DNA of 64,000 bases, from contig CAJMPJ010000010.1 in NCBI GenBank assembly GCA_905215155.1, positions 1 through 64,000 on the forward strand. Direction: 5' to 3'. The stretch comes from an uncultured bacterium (GTDB lineage: Bacteria; Bacillota; Clostridia; Lachnospirales; Lachnospiraceae). The first letter of the stretch is position 1. Each line of letters opens with the position of its first letter. Below are positions 43,032 to 52,387 of the stretch, piece by piece. The notes under the pieces are model-generated. The model had not been told where the DNA came from and did no database searches. It worked only from the letters and a program-made list of their open reading frames with translations. Position numbers and translations under genes: made by a program.

Positions 43032-44045
43032 ATGTATAGGGTTCTGATTGCGGATGATGATATTTTAATGCAGGAAGCTTTGAAGATTTTAATATCCAGA
43101 GAAGAATCCTTCCAGGTGGTCCGGGTGGTAGGCAGCGGAGACTGTGCGGTAAAAGCATGCAGAGAGGATGCCATAGACATCGTGTTTATGGATATGCTGA
43201 TGCCCGGCATCACAGGACTTGAAGCCGGCAGGATCATTCATCAGATGAATCCGCAGATAACCATTTATATGCTTTCCTCCTTTTCTTCTCATGTATTTCT
43301 GCGGAGTATGGCAAGAGATGAAGTAAAAGATGTTTTGGAAAAACCGGTAACCTGGGCCAAGGTGAAAAAAATACTGGAAAACTATAAGACCAATCATGAA
43401 GATGCCGTCATGGATCATGAGGAAGCACTTGCAATGCTTTTGAGAAATAAGGATTTTGGCAGGTTTTACCGGGAGCTTCCGGAGATCATTGACCGTATTT
43501 ATGAGATGGCAGGAGGGGATTCTGTCAGGTTAATCAAGCTCTTTCATTACATCGGGCAGAATCTTTTGGATACCAGGAACGTTTACGATGAAAAAATGCA
43601 GATTGGAGAGTTATTTCCCATCAACAAGGCATTGATTCTGGACCAAAAGACCTCAGAATTGTGGCTTTTCCGGGTAATGGACTACCTGTTTCAGCAAAAT
43701 AGCATCAACCGCTATCCCTTATTGGAAAATATTTTTTATTATATTGAGAATCATATCAAGGAGGATATTACCCTTAACACGATCATAGAAAACTGCGCCA
43801 TCAGCCAGGGATATTTAAGCCGTATCTTTCGGGAACAGCTGAATGTCAGCGTCACAGAGTATATCCATATGAAAAAAATCCATCTGGCAAAGGGATACTT
43901 TTATTTTACTGAGGACAGCATTGCCGATGTGGCCTTTCGCCTCGGTTATAATGAAAGCAGCTATTTCAGCAAGGTATTTAAAAAATATGAGAAAATAACG
44001 GTGAAACAATATAAAATGGAGAGCCGCAGAAAAGGCTCCCAATAA
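43032..44045 (+). CDS. response regulator with AraC-type DNA-binding domain
   Basis: A 337-residue protein. The N-terminal receiver domain has the acidic pocket VLIADDD, the phospho-acceptor Asp in IVFMDMLMPGITGLEA near residue 56, the conserved Ser/Thr region YMLSSFSSHV near 78 and Lys in DVLEKPVTW near 104. A linker of about 120 residues precedes a C-terminal AraC helix-turn-helix (ENCAISQGYLSRIFREQLNVSVTEYIHMKKIHLAKGYF, then IADVAFRLGYNESSYFSKVFKKYEK). It starts immediately after the PocR sensor gene and probably activates the microcompartment operon. Confidence 0.88.
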   Translation: MYRVLIADDDILMQEALKILISREESFQVVRVVGSGDCAVKACREDAIDIVFMDMLMPGITGLEAGRIIHQMNPQITIYMLSSFSSHVFLRSMARDEVKDVLEKPVTWAKVKKILENYKTNHEDAVMDHEEALAMLLRNKDFGRFYRELPEIIDRIYEMAGGDSVRLIKLFHYIGQNLLDTRNVYDEKMQIGELFPINKALILDQKTSELWLFRVMDYLFQQNSINRYPLLENIFYYIENHIKEDITLNTIIENCAISQGYLSRIFREQLNVSVTEYIHMKKIHLAKGYFYFTEDSIADVAFRLGYNESSYFSKVFKKYEKITVKQYKMESRRKGSQ

Positions 44046-44054
44046 ATGATGTCA

Positions 44055-44086
44055 AAAGCTTCCGGACCTTCCGGGGGCTTTTTTTA
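44055..44086 (+). terminator. terminator after the response-regulator gene
   Basis: AAGCTTCCGG pairs with CCGGGGGCTT and is followed by seven T. It resembles the terminator at 26034. Confidence 0.88.
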
Positions 44087-44220
44087 TGGATAAGCAGCCT
44101 GCTGTTTGTGCTGAAATTTCTACCAGTTATGCAGGAGAACCCTCTTAGGCTTAGATTTATGTTAAAGTAACTCCATACCACAAGAAATAAGGGTAATTCG
44201 TATTGAGGAGGATGAAAGAA

Positions 44221-47112
44221 ATGTTACAGGTTAATATGGACGATGTATTAAAAGTTGTAAAACTTTGCGTGCCCTATTTGATCGGTATGGCAGTTGCAGC
44301 GGTAATCATCATTGCTGCAATGGTGGCAGTCCGAAAGAAAAAACGTGCAGTAAAATATCTGGTACGCAGACAGGGAATTATGGCTTTGGTGCTGGTTTTA
44401 GTCATCACCGTCAACCTCATCTGCTGGGGCCCGATGTCAAACCTGATTTCACTTGCCACAGGCAGCGGCAGAATTTCAGAAGAAACGTCCAATGAAGCGG
44501 CGGAGCTTTGTGCTGAGATTGCAGAGGAAGGAATCGTTTTGTTAAAGAACGATGATAACCTTCTTCCCTTAAAAAAGGATTCTAAATTGAATGTATTTGG
44601 CTGGGCCTCCACCAATCCCTGCTATGGCGGGACCGGTTCCGGTTCCCTTTCACAGGCATATGAAACAGTGACTCTTCTTCAGGGACTGGAACATTCCGGC
44701 TTTCAGCTGAACACCAAGCTTTCTGATTTTTATACTGCATACCGAACGGACCGCCCCAAGGTAGAGATGTGGGAACAGGACTGGACCCTTCCGGAGCCTG
44801 CAAAGGATTCCTACAGCAGTGACTTGATCAATGATGCAAAGGCATTTTCCGATACGGCCATGATCGTCATCAGCCGTGTGGGTGGAGAAGGTGCGGACCT
44901 TCCGACCGATGTCAGCAAGGTCAACTATACGGATAATTCCACTGAATATAATGATTTCAAAGAAGGGGACCATTACCTGAAATTGAGCCAGACAGAAAAA
45001 GATATGGTCGATCTGGTTTGTTCTAATTTTGACAATGTTGTTTTTGTATATAACGGCGCAAATGCAATGGAACTTGGATTTTTAAAGGAATACAGCCAGA
45101 TCAAGAGTGCTATCTGGTGTCCTGGTACCGGCCAGTCCGGATTTGAAGGTCTGGGTAAAATCATAAGCGGCGAAGTCAATCCGTCAGCAAAGACCAGTGA
45201 TACTTTTTTAGCAGATTTAACTAAAACCCCTACGTTCCACAATTTTGGAGATTTTGCGTACAGCAACATGGATGAATTCCCTGGAAAATCCTTATTGGGA
45301 ATTCCGACCACCCCTCATTTTGTGAATTATGTAGACAGCATTTATGTGGGCTACCGCTTCTATGAAACGGCAGCAGAGGAAGGTCTGATCGACTATGATA
45401 AAACTGTGGTGTATCCTTTTGGCTATGGCTTGTCTTATACCACGTTTAAGCAGGAGATGGGACCTGTCTCAGAACAGGATGGAAAGATATCCTTTGATGT
45501 GACCGTTACCAATACCGGAAATACAGCCGGCAAGGATGTGGTAGAGGTATATTACAATCCTCCCTACTATAACGGAGGAATCGAAAAGGCATCTGCAAAC
45601 CTGATCGCCTTTGATAAAACCGAGAAGCTTGAACCAGGTGCATCTGAGACCATACCAGTATCCTTCGACTTACAGGATATGGCTTCCTATGATGCAGACG
45701 GAAAAGGTGCTTATGTGCTGGAAGCCGGAGATTACGGCATTTCTGTCCGGTCCGATTCCCATACCATCATTGGGGAACAGACCGTTCACGTATCGGAAGA
45801 AGTGGTATATGATTCCTCGAATCCCCGTACCACCGATCATACGGCAGCCACAAACCAGTTTGAGCAGGCCAATGGAGGAATCACATATCTTTCCAGAGCC
45901 AACGGCTTTTCCAACTACGAAGAAGCAACCAAAGCACCTGCTACCGATGTGATGCCTGAGAAGTATAAAAAAACATTTATAAATAACATCAACTATAATC
46001 CGGAAGATTATAACAATCCTTCTGACGTGATGCCGAAAACCGGTGCGAAAAACGGTCTTTCTCTTGCCGATATGAGGGGACTTGATTATGATGACCCCAA
46101 GTGGGAGCCGCTTCTCGATCAGCTGACCGTAAAAGAGATGGATAAAATGGTCGCCCTCGGAGGATATCAGACCCCGGCAGCTAAAAGTGTAAAAAAGGTG
46201 GGAACGGTAGATTGTGACGGACCGGCTTCCATTAACAATAACTTTACCAGAACCGGATCCATTGGATTTCCTTCTGCTGTGATGATCGCCTGCACCTGGA
46301 ACCAGGATATGGCAGAAGCCTTTGGAGAGAGCATTGGTAAGATGGCTGATGAGATGAAGGTATCCGGCTGGTATGCTCCGGCCATGAATCTTCACCGCTC
46401 CGCATTTGCAGGACGTAATTTTGAATATTTTTCTGAGGATGGAGTTCTCAGCGGAAGGATGTCATCCAGTGCGGTAAAGGGAGCAGAGCACTACGGTGTT
46501 TATGCCTATATCAAACATTTTGCATTAAACGATCAGGAAACCAACCGGGAAAGAATGTTGTGTACCTGGGCCGATGAGCAGGCCATCCGTGAGATATACC
46601 TAAAGCCTTTTGAGATCGCAGTCAAAGAGGGCAAGGCAAAGGCAGTCATGTCAGCCTTCAACTATATTGGAACGGTATATGCAGGTGCATATGACAACCT
46701 TCTTAATAAGGTTTTAAGAGATGAGTGGGGATTCCGTGGATTTGTGATCACAGATTACTTTGGCGGATTTGGATATCAGAATGCAGATCAGGAAATCAGA
46801 AACGGCAATGATACCATGCTGGTCGCATATGACAACGAAACCAATCATCCAAAAGACACCACCAGTGCCACCAGTGTTCTGGCAATGCGCCAGGCATGTA
46901 AGAACATGATGTATACCATTGTCAACAGCCGGGCCTATGAAGGTGACAATGCCAAAGAAGGATTATTGAACTGGCAGATTGCAGCCATTGTAATAGATCT
47001 TGTTTTAGCGGCAGGATTTGTTGCTCTTCAATTCAGAATCATCAACGTTTACCGGAGAAAACGGCAATTACAAGAGGGAGAGGACGCAGTTCTGACCGAA
47101 AGGAAGGAATAA
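44221..47112 (+). CDS. membrane-tethered GH3 glycoside hydrolase with permuted domain order
   Basis: A 963-residue enzyme. Two N-terminal membrane helices (residues about 18-40 and 52-75) and one C-terminal helix (about 915-937) flank an extracytoplasmic part. The GH3 C-terminal domain comes first (GIVLLKNDDNLLPLK near residue 101), then a fibronectin-III-like domain (near 415-510). The GH3 N-terminal barrel comes last, containing GRNFEYFSEDGVLSG near 730 and the catalytic Asp in GFVITDYFGGFGYQ near 845. This permuted order is known from a few ruminal beta-glucosidases such as Ruminococcus albus. It starts after TTGAGGAGG; ATG 44212 is an alternative. The substrate is presumably a beta-glucoside or other beta-linked oligosaccharide. 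Confidence 0.87.
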   Translation: MLQVNMDDVLKVVKLCVPYLIGMAVAAVIIIAAMVAVRKKKRAVKYLVRRQGIMALVLVLVITVNLICWGPMSNLISLATGSGRISEETSNEAAELCAEIAEEGIVLLKNDDNLLPLKKDSKLNVFGWASTNPCYGGTGSGSLSQAYETVTLLQGLEHSGFQLNTKLSDFYTAYRTDRPKVEMWEQDWTLPEPAKDSYSSDLINDAKAFSDTAMIVISRVGGEGADLPTDVSKVNYTDNSTEYNDFKEGDHYLKLSQTEKDMVDLVCSNFDNVVFVYNGANAMELGFLKEYSQIKSAIWCPGTGQSGFEGLGKIISGEVNPSAKTSDTFLADLTKTPTFHNFGDFAYSNMDEFPGKSLLGIPTTPHFVNYVDSIYVGYRFYETAAEEGLIDYDKTVVYPFGYGLSYTTFKQEMGPVSEQDGKISFDVTVTNTGNTAGKDVVEVYYNPPYYNGGIEKASANLIAFDKTEKLEPGASETIPVSFDLQDMASYDADGKGAYVLEAGDYGISVRSDSHTIIGEQTVHVSEEVVYDSSNPRTTDHTAATNQFEQANGGITYLSRANGFSNYEEATKAPATDVMPEKYKKTFINNINYNPEDYNNPSDVMPKTGAKNGLSLADMRGLDYDDPKWEPLLDQLTVKEMDKMVALGGYQTPAAKSVKKVGTVDCDGPASINNNFTRTGSIGFPSAVMIACTWNQDMAEAFGESIGKMADEMKVSGWYAPAMNLHRSAFAGRNFEYFSEDGVLSGRMSSSAVKGAEHYGVYAYIKHFALNDQETNRERMLCTWADEQAIREIYLKPFEIAVKEGKAKAVMSAFNYIGTVYAGAYDNLLNKVLRDEWGFRGFVITDYFGGFGYQNADQEIRNGNDTMLVAYDNETNHPKDTTSATSVLAMRQACKNMMYTIVNSRAYEGDNAKEGLLNWQIAAIVIDLVLAAGFVALQFRIINVYRRKRQLQEGEDAVLTERKE

Positions 47113-47137
47113 AGCTGAGACCCTGGAGGGAAATAAC

Positions 47138-49561
47138 ATGAAATATTCAAGTATCATTGAGAAAATGACAATTGAAGAAAAAGCAGCCATATTAAGTGGG
47201 AAAAATGTATGGCAGTCCCGGAATATCGACCGGCTTGGAATCCCTTCCATATTTTGTGCCGATGGTCCTCATGGAATCCGGAAGCAGGCAAAGGAGGGGG
47301 ATCATCTGGGGTTAAACCCCTCCCTTCCCGCAACCTGCTTTCCAACCGCTGCCACAGTAGCCAACAGCTGGGACGAAGCCCTGTGTGAGGATATTGGGAA
47401 TGCCCTGGGCGAGGAAGCGGCCGCTCAGGGAGTAAATGTATTGTTAGGGCCGGGCCTTAATATCAAAAGAAGTCCCCTGTGCGGAAGAAACTTTGAATAT
47501 TTCTCCGAGGACCCCTATCAGGCCGGGAAAATGGCAGCTTCCTATATAAGAGGAATTCAGAACCAGGGAGTCTATGCCTGTCCCAAGCATTTCGCGGTCA
47601 ACAGCCAGGAATTAAGGCGTATGGCCATGAATGCCGTGCTGGATGAAAGGACACTCCGGGAAATTTATTTAGAAGGATTTGAGATCGCCGTCAAGGAAGG
47701 CGGCGCAAAGTCCATCATGACCAGCTATAACGAAGTAAATGGGGTTTATGCCAACGAAAACAAACATCTATTGCAGGATATTCTGCGTAAGGAGTGGGGC
47801 TTTGACGGCATTGTGATCACGGACTGGGGCGGTTCCAATGACCATGTAAAAGGGATCGCAGCCGGATCAAACCTGGAGATGCCTTCCCCCGGCCTGGATT
47901 CTGCCAGACAGGTGGTAAAAGCGGTAGAAGAAGGCAGCCTGTCCATGGAAACGCTGGATGCCTGTGTGGATGACCTCTTAGACGCGGTATTCACTTTAAC
48001 AAAAGAAAAGGAAGCAAAGCGGCAATCCTTTGACCAGAAGCGCCATCACGAACTGGCAAGGAAAGCGGCAGAGGAGAGCGTGGTTCTTCTTAAAAACAGC
48101 GAAAAGCTCCTCCCGTTAAAACCAGGCTGCAAGGTGGCTCTGATCGGTGATTTTGCCATAGAACCACGCTATCAGGGGGCAGGTTCCTCTCTGGTAAAGC
48201 CCCTTCATTTAGAGACCATGGAAACCGAAATTGGGAACTTCCCCTTAAACTGCATCGGAATAGCCAAAGGCTATCTGCGCAGCAAAAGACCCGATGCCGC
48301 TTTGGAAAGCCAGGCAAAAGAACTGGCAGCCCGGGCCGATGTGGTGCTTTACTGCTTTGGACTTGACGAACTGAGTGAATCAGAGGGAATGGACCGCAGC
48401 CATATGAGACTTCCTGAAAACCAGATTCATCTGCTTCAGTCACTTGCAGAGGTCAATCCCAATATTGTTGGGATCATAAGCGCAGGCTCCGCCATTGAGA
48501 TGCCATGGCAGAATCTCTGCAAAGCCATTCTTCACGGCTTTTTAGGCGGAGAGGCAGGGCCGGGGGCCATGCTGCGTGTCTTAACCGGAGTGGTCAATCC
48601 TTCCGGGCATTTAAGCGAGACTTATCCGATCCGATATGAGGATACTCCTGCATACCAGTATTATCCCAGTGAAGAACGCAACAGCGAGTACCGGGAAGGC
48701 ATTTATATCGGTTACCGCTATTATGATACCGGGAAGATTCCGGTACAGTATCCCTTTGGATATGGACTTTCCTATACCACCTTTGCCTATTCCGATCTTG
48801 AGGTATCTGAAAATGGGGTCGAGTTTACCCTTAAAAACACCGGAGCCTATGACGGAAAAGAAGTCGCCCAGCTTTATATAGGCGGGCCAAGGGAAACGGT
48901 ATTCCGTCCGGAGAAGGAACTAAAAGGGTTTGCCAAGGTGTTTTTAAAGGCAGGGGAGAGCAAAAAAGTCACCATCCCCTTTGATGACAAGACCTTCCGC
49001 TACTGGAACACAGCAACCGGAAGATTTGAAGTAGAAGGCGGGGATTATACGGTATTTATTGGCTCCAGTGCAGCAGATGTGAAGCTGACCCAGACCATAC
49101 CGGTAAAAGGCACCACCCAGGTGTTTCCTTATCAGCCGGAAGCACTTCCCTCTTACTATTCGGGAAGCATCAAAAAAGTTCCGGCAAAGGAATTTGAAAC
49201 ACTGCTGGGGCATCCCATACCAGACGGAAAATGGAAAAACGAATTAGGGATCAATGATGCCATTTGCCAGATGCATCAGGCAAAAAGTCTGCTGGCAAGA
49301 CTGGTCTTTAAGATTCTTACCGGCCTGAAAACAAGGAGCGAAGCAAAGGGGAAACCGAATCTGAATCTTCTGTTTATCTATAACATGCCCTTCCGTGGAA
49401 TTGCAAAAATGACCGGGGGAGCAGTCAGCATGGAGATGGCAGAAGGAATGGTCCTGGCAGTCAACGGCCATCTTTTTCGGGGCCTTAAAAAGATCATAGG
49501 CGGATATTTCGCCAATGCAAAAGCAAACCGGGCTTATGAAAAGAAGCTTTCGGGCAAATAG
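47138..49561 (+). CDS. GH3 beta-glucosidase, canonical order
   Basis: An 807-residue GH3 enzyme without signal peptide, hence cytoplasmic. Domains are N-terminal barrel (GIPSIFCADGPHGIRKQAKEG near residue 35; GRNFEYFSEDPYQAGKMA near 122; catalytic Asp in IVITDWGGSNDH near 230), C-terminal domain (VVLLKNSEKLLPLKPG near 315) and fibronectin-III-like domain (GYGLSYTTFAYSDLEV near 540). An extra C-terminal stretch of about 130 residues has no clear domain. It should hydrolyse beta-glucosides imported into the cell. It starts 26 bases after the permuted GH3 gene. Confidence 0.9.
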   Translation: MKYSSIIEKMTIEEKAAILSGKNVWQSRNIDRLGIPSIFCADGPHGIRKQAKEGDHLGLNPSLPATCFPTAATVANSWDEALCEDIGNALGEEAAAQGVNVLLGPGLNIKRSPLCGRNFEYFSEDPYQAGKMAASYIRGIQNQGVYACPKHFAVNSQELRRMAMNAVLDERTLREIYLEGFEIAVKEGGAKSIMTSYNEVNGVYANENKHLLQDILRKEWGFDGIVITDWGGSNDHVKGIAAGSNLEMPSPGLDSARQVVKAVEEGSLSMETLDACVDDLLDAVFTLTKEKEAKRQSFDQKRHHELARKAAEESVVLLKNSEKLLPLKPGCKVALIGDFAIEPRYQGAGSSLVKPLHLETMETEIGNFPLNCIGIAKGYLRSKRPDAALESQAKELAARADVVLYCFGLDELSESEGMDRSHMRLPENQIHLLQSLAEVNPNIVGIISAGSAIEMPWQNLCKAILHGFLGGEAGPGAMLRVLTGVVNPSGHLSETYPIRYEDTPAYQYYPSEERNSEYREGIYIGYRYYDTGKIPVQYPFGYGLSYTTFAYSDLEVSENGVEFTLKNTGAYDGKEVAQLYIGGPRETVFRPEKELKGFAKVFLKAGESKKVTIPFDDKTFRYWNTATGRFEVEGGDYTVFIGSSAADVKLTQTIPVKGTTQVFPYQPEALPSYYSGSIKKVPAKEFETLLGHPIPDGKWKNELGINDAICQMHQAKSLLARLVFKILTGLKTRSEAKGKPNLNLLFIYNMPFRGIAKMTGGAVSMEMAEGMVLAVNGHLFRGLKKIIGGYFANAKANRAYEKKLSGK

Positions 49562-49575
49562 AAGGGAGTGAGGGC

Positions 49576-50169
49576 ATGCTGGCAGGAATAAAAGCCGGGT
49601 GGAAGACATTTTCCCATAAACATCCGACAGTTGCGCAATTTTTAGTATTTTTTCTTGTATCCAATGGGGTAACCGTATTACAGATGGTTTTAATGCCGGT
49701 GTTCCGAAGTCTTTTCGGAATGACTTCTCTGGTGGATACGAATTTTCAGATATGGCACATAGGGGCCAATCTGGATGGGACGCCATATTATATCTTTAAC
49801 TATGCTGCCGGGGAATTGTCCCAGGGCGGAGGCGGCGGACTCGCCTACTTCCTGGCAGTAGAGATCACAATGGCCATCGCTCAGGTGATCAATTTCTTTC
49901 TTCAGAGGAATGTGACCTTTAAGGCCAGCAACAGTGCCGCAAAGGCTGCTATGTGGTATGTGATAGCCTATATCATTATCACCATAGGCGCCGCTGCCCT
50001 GCAGGGTCTTTATAAAGCACCTATTTACAACTTATTTATGAACAGTTTTAACATGGGTTCGGGGGGAGAGACAATTGCAGATGTGATCACAATGCTGATT
50101 AATTCGGCGATTTCTTTTTGGGTATTTTTCCCAATATTTAAGATTATATTTAAAAATGAAACTCATTAG
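49576..50169 (+). CDS. GtrA-like membrane protein
   Basis: A 197-residue protein with four to five hydrophobic segments, among them AQFLVFFLVSNGVTVLQMVLM near residue 19 and INFFLQRNVTFKAS near 110. The QxNFxxxRxxTF-like motif is characteristic of the GtrA family, which flips lipid-linked sugars across the membrane for cell-surface polysaccharide or glycosylation. It follows the beta-glucosidase by 14 bases and is co-directional. A longer luminal loop (GAGELSQGGGGG-like region) is unusual. Its partner glycosyltransferase is not in view. Confidence 0.7.
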   Translation: MLAGIKAGWKTFSHKHPTVAQFLVFFLVSNGVTVLQMVLMPVFRSLFGMTSLVDTNFQIWHIGANLDGTPYYIFNYAAGELSQGGGGGLAYFLAVEITMAIAQVINFFLQRNVTFKASNSAAKAAMWYVIAYIIITIGAAALQGLYKAPIYNLFMNSFNMGSGGETIADVITMLINSAISFWVFFPIFKIIFKNETH

Positions 50170-50193
50170 ACGAAACGTCTGGGAAGAGTTTTT

Positions 50194-50232
50194 AACCGGA
50201 GCAAAGCGAAAGCCGTTTGCTCCGGTTTTTTA
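50194..50232 (+). terminator. terminator after the GtrA-like gene
   Basis: AACCGGAGCAAA pairs with TTTGCTCCGGTT around GCGAAAGCCG and ends in six T. It sits between convergent genes and may act both ways. Confidence 0.88.
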
Positions 50233-50236
50233 CATC

Positions 50237-51565
50237 CTACCGGCTGTAATCTTTATCACACGCAGGAATCAGGACCTTTAGGGTGAACCAGTTGTTTTCC
50301 GAAGAAACCGTCATGGTTCCCCCGTATTTCTGTGCGGCCGCCTGAATGCTTTTTAAGCCGTAGCCATGAAACAATTTATTGCTTTTGGTAGTGGAGGGAA
50401 GCTTGCTGTCCATCATCACCAGAGGAATTTCAGAGTAATTCTCGCACTGGATCAAAATAAAGTTATTTTTCCTGGAAACAGATAAAGTGACCACCCGTTT
50501 CTCAGGATCTTCAAACTGGGAGACACATTCAATGGCATTATCAAGGGCATTGCCGAAGATGGAACAAATATCCTTTACATGGAGAAAGGAGATCAGTTTC
50601 CCATCAGCCATACACGTAAAGGAGATGCCATTCTGGGTACAATAGGTGCTTTTGGTGGTGAGAACCACATCAAGTACCTGATTCCCGGTATTCACTAAGG
50701 ATTCCTGGGTCAGAATGGCTTTTTCCATTTCCAATAAGTATTCTTCTCTTTTTTGGGGATCTGATTCTGCCCGGATGGCAATCATGTAGTGCTTTAAGTC
50801 GTGGAATTCCCTTCGTAGCAGCTCCATATTGTCAATGGCCATGCGGTACTGGTCATACTGGCGCTGAAGGACCACATTCATGGCGTGGTTCTCACTGCGC
50901 ACCCGCAGTTCCTTCCGTCGGTTCTGCTGGGCAAACAGCATGATCAGCCCTCCAAAATCCACCAGCGTACGGACGTAGAACAGGGAACTGGTGGCACTGG
51001 AAAATGGGGTATTAGGCATGACAAAGCTGATATTGCTCATGAGAAAAGCGCCAAGGCCGATAGAAGCAGTACCAAGAAGTTCCTTTCGCTCCACCTCCAT
51101 GCCTTCCTCCTTTGAAATATGCTCTTTCTCCAGATAATAATAGACTGAAAAAATGCACAGATAGGTAATCAGCATAATCCCCACAGAAAGAAGCCGGTTT
51201 TCTCTCTGCGCGCTTAACGCCCACCAAACATAAAGCTGCCACTGCAGGGAGGCGGCAAATTCCGCAAGAACAAAAGCCCGGACGCATAAGTACAGAGCGT
51301 CATAAGCGGATACCTGGCAGGACGCATAGATGCAGAAATAAATCATAAAAATAGCAGCCATCATTCCCGGAAACCATAAATACAGCGGAAGCGTTCCGGC
51401 AATCAAGTGAAAGATCATAAATAATCCGAACATACCGGCGTAAGAGACTGCCAGCTTATACCCCTTCTGCTTTTTTGGCAGCATGAGGATATACAGGAAG
51501 CAGGCACTCCATTCTGCAAGAGCGGTAAAGGGACGGGGAGTATTCATCAGTTCAGCAAAATTCAT
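50237..51565 (-). CDS. GHKL sensor histidine kinase (AgrC/ComD-like)
   Basis: A 442-residue membrane sensor. About six membrane helices occupy the first 220 residues. A kinase core follows with the H-box REFHDLKHYM near residue 262 and a GHKL-type ATP-binding domain (IFGNALDNAIECVSQ near 340, GYGLKSIQAAAQKYGG near 410). It is read with the downstream-type LytTR regulator (gap of four bases), which precedes it in the operon. No AgrB/AgrD-type peptide genes are adjacent, so the signal is unknown. Confidence 0.88.
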   Translation of the reverse strand: MNFAELMNTPRPFTALAEWSACFLYILMLPKKQKGYKLAVSYAGMFGLFMIFHLIAGTLPLYLWFPGMMAAIFMIYFCIYASCQVSAYDALYLCVRAFVLAEFAASLQWQLYVWWALSAQRENRLLSVGIMLITYLCIFSVYYYLEKEHISKEEGMEVERKELLGTASIGLGAFLMSNISFVMPNTPFSSATSSLFYVRTLVDFGGLIMLFAQQNRRKELRVRSENHAMNVVLQRQYDQYRMAIDNMELLRREFHDLKHYMIAIRAESDPQKREEYLLEMEKAILTQESLVNTGNQVLDVVLTTKSTYCTQNGISFTCMADGKLISFLHVKDICSIFGNALDNAIECVSQFEDPEKRVVTLSVSRKNNFILIQCENYSEIPLVMMDSKLPSTTKSNKLFHGYGLKSIQAAAQKYGGTMTVSSENNWFTLKVLIPACDKDYSR

Positions 51566-51569
51566 GGCA

Positions 51570-52277
51570 TCAACCTCCCAGGTAATCAGTCAGACCGTCC
51601 ATAAATGATTTTTTACGGGTTCTGCTGAACGGTATTTTGTGTCCGGAAAATAACAGCACATAGTTATTTAGAATTCCTGTAACATGCTTGAAGTTTACCA
51701 GATAGGCATTGTGGCACTTGGAAAATCCATGTGGTGTCAGAATCTCCTCCATCCGCTTCATGGGACCGGGGGTGATGTAATCCCCCTTTTCCGTATGGAT
51801 CAGCAGATGGTGCAGCTGGCTTTCGATATAATAGACAGAGTCTAAATTGATGCGCATGGTACCGCCATCCACATCAATATTCATATACTGGATTTCCTGC
51901 TTTTTTATTGTTTTTCGGACCGCTTTATTTAAAATCTGGGAAAAGGAAAGATAGGGGACCGGCTTTAACACATAGCCAAGCGCATCCACCATATATCCCT
52001 CTACGGCAAACTGGGAGGAGGAGGTAATGAAAATAAATATGACCTCTTCATCAAATTCCCGTATCTTCTCCGCTGTTTTCATTCCGTTTAAATGCTTCAT
52101 CTGGATATCCATGAGTATGATGTCATAGCCGGCCGTATAATCCGATAAAATGTCAAGGCCATCGGAAAATACTTCAACCTGGAAGTTTAAACCGTGTTCG
52201 GTTTCGTACCGCTTCAGATAGCTTCTCAGTGTATATACGTATTCATTTTCGTCTTCTACAATTGCTATTTTAATCAT
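51570..52277 (-). CDS. LytTR-type response regulator
   Basis: A 235-residue regulator starting at MIKIAIVEDENEY (52277) after GAGGA; an in-frame ATG 36 bases upstream lacks a ribosome site. The receiver domain has DDN-type acid residues in IVEDENEYV, the phospho-acceptor Asp in YDIILMDIQMKHLNG near residue 56 and Lys in GYVLKPV near 105. The C-terminal LytTR DNA-binding domain includes YYIESQLHHLLIHTEKGDY and NAYLVNFKHVTGI. It should act with the AgrC-like kinase. Target genes are not evident. Confidence 0.88.
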   Translation of the reverse strand: MIKIAIVEDENEYVYTLRSYLKRYETEHGLNFQVEVFSDGLDILSDYTAGYDIILMDIQMKHLNGMKTAEKIREFDEEVIFIFITSSSQFAVEGYMVDALGYVLKPVPYLSFSQILNKAVRKTIKKQEIQYMNIDVDGGTMRINLDSVYYIESQLHHLLIHTEKGDYITPGPMKRMEEILTPHGFSKCHNAYLVNFKHVTGILNNYVLLFSGHKIPFSRTRKKSFMDGLTDYLGG

Positions 52278-52344
52278 GGCTGGGTCCTCGTCTGGTAGTG
52301 AATTTTCATCCATAGTATATCACGGCAAAAGTAAAAAACCAAGG

Positions 52345-52384
52345 CATGAAAAAAGCCGGTCTGGAAAATTCCAAACCGGCCTTC
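52345..52384 (-). terminator. terminator after rubrerythrin
   Basis: On the minus strand GGCCGGTTTGGAA pairs with TTCCAGACCGGCTT, followed by six T. It separates the rubrerythrin genes from the two-component genes. Confidence 0.88.
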
Positions 52385-52387
52385 AAA

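Noticed and set aside
45670-46395. 241-residue minus-strand frame
   Set aside because: Antisense shadow of the permuted GH3 gene.
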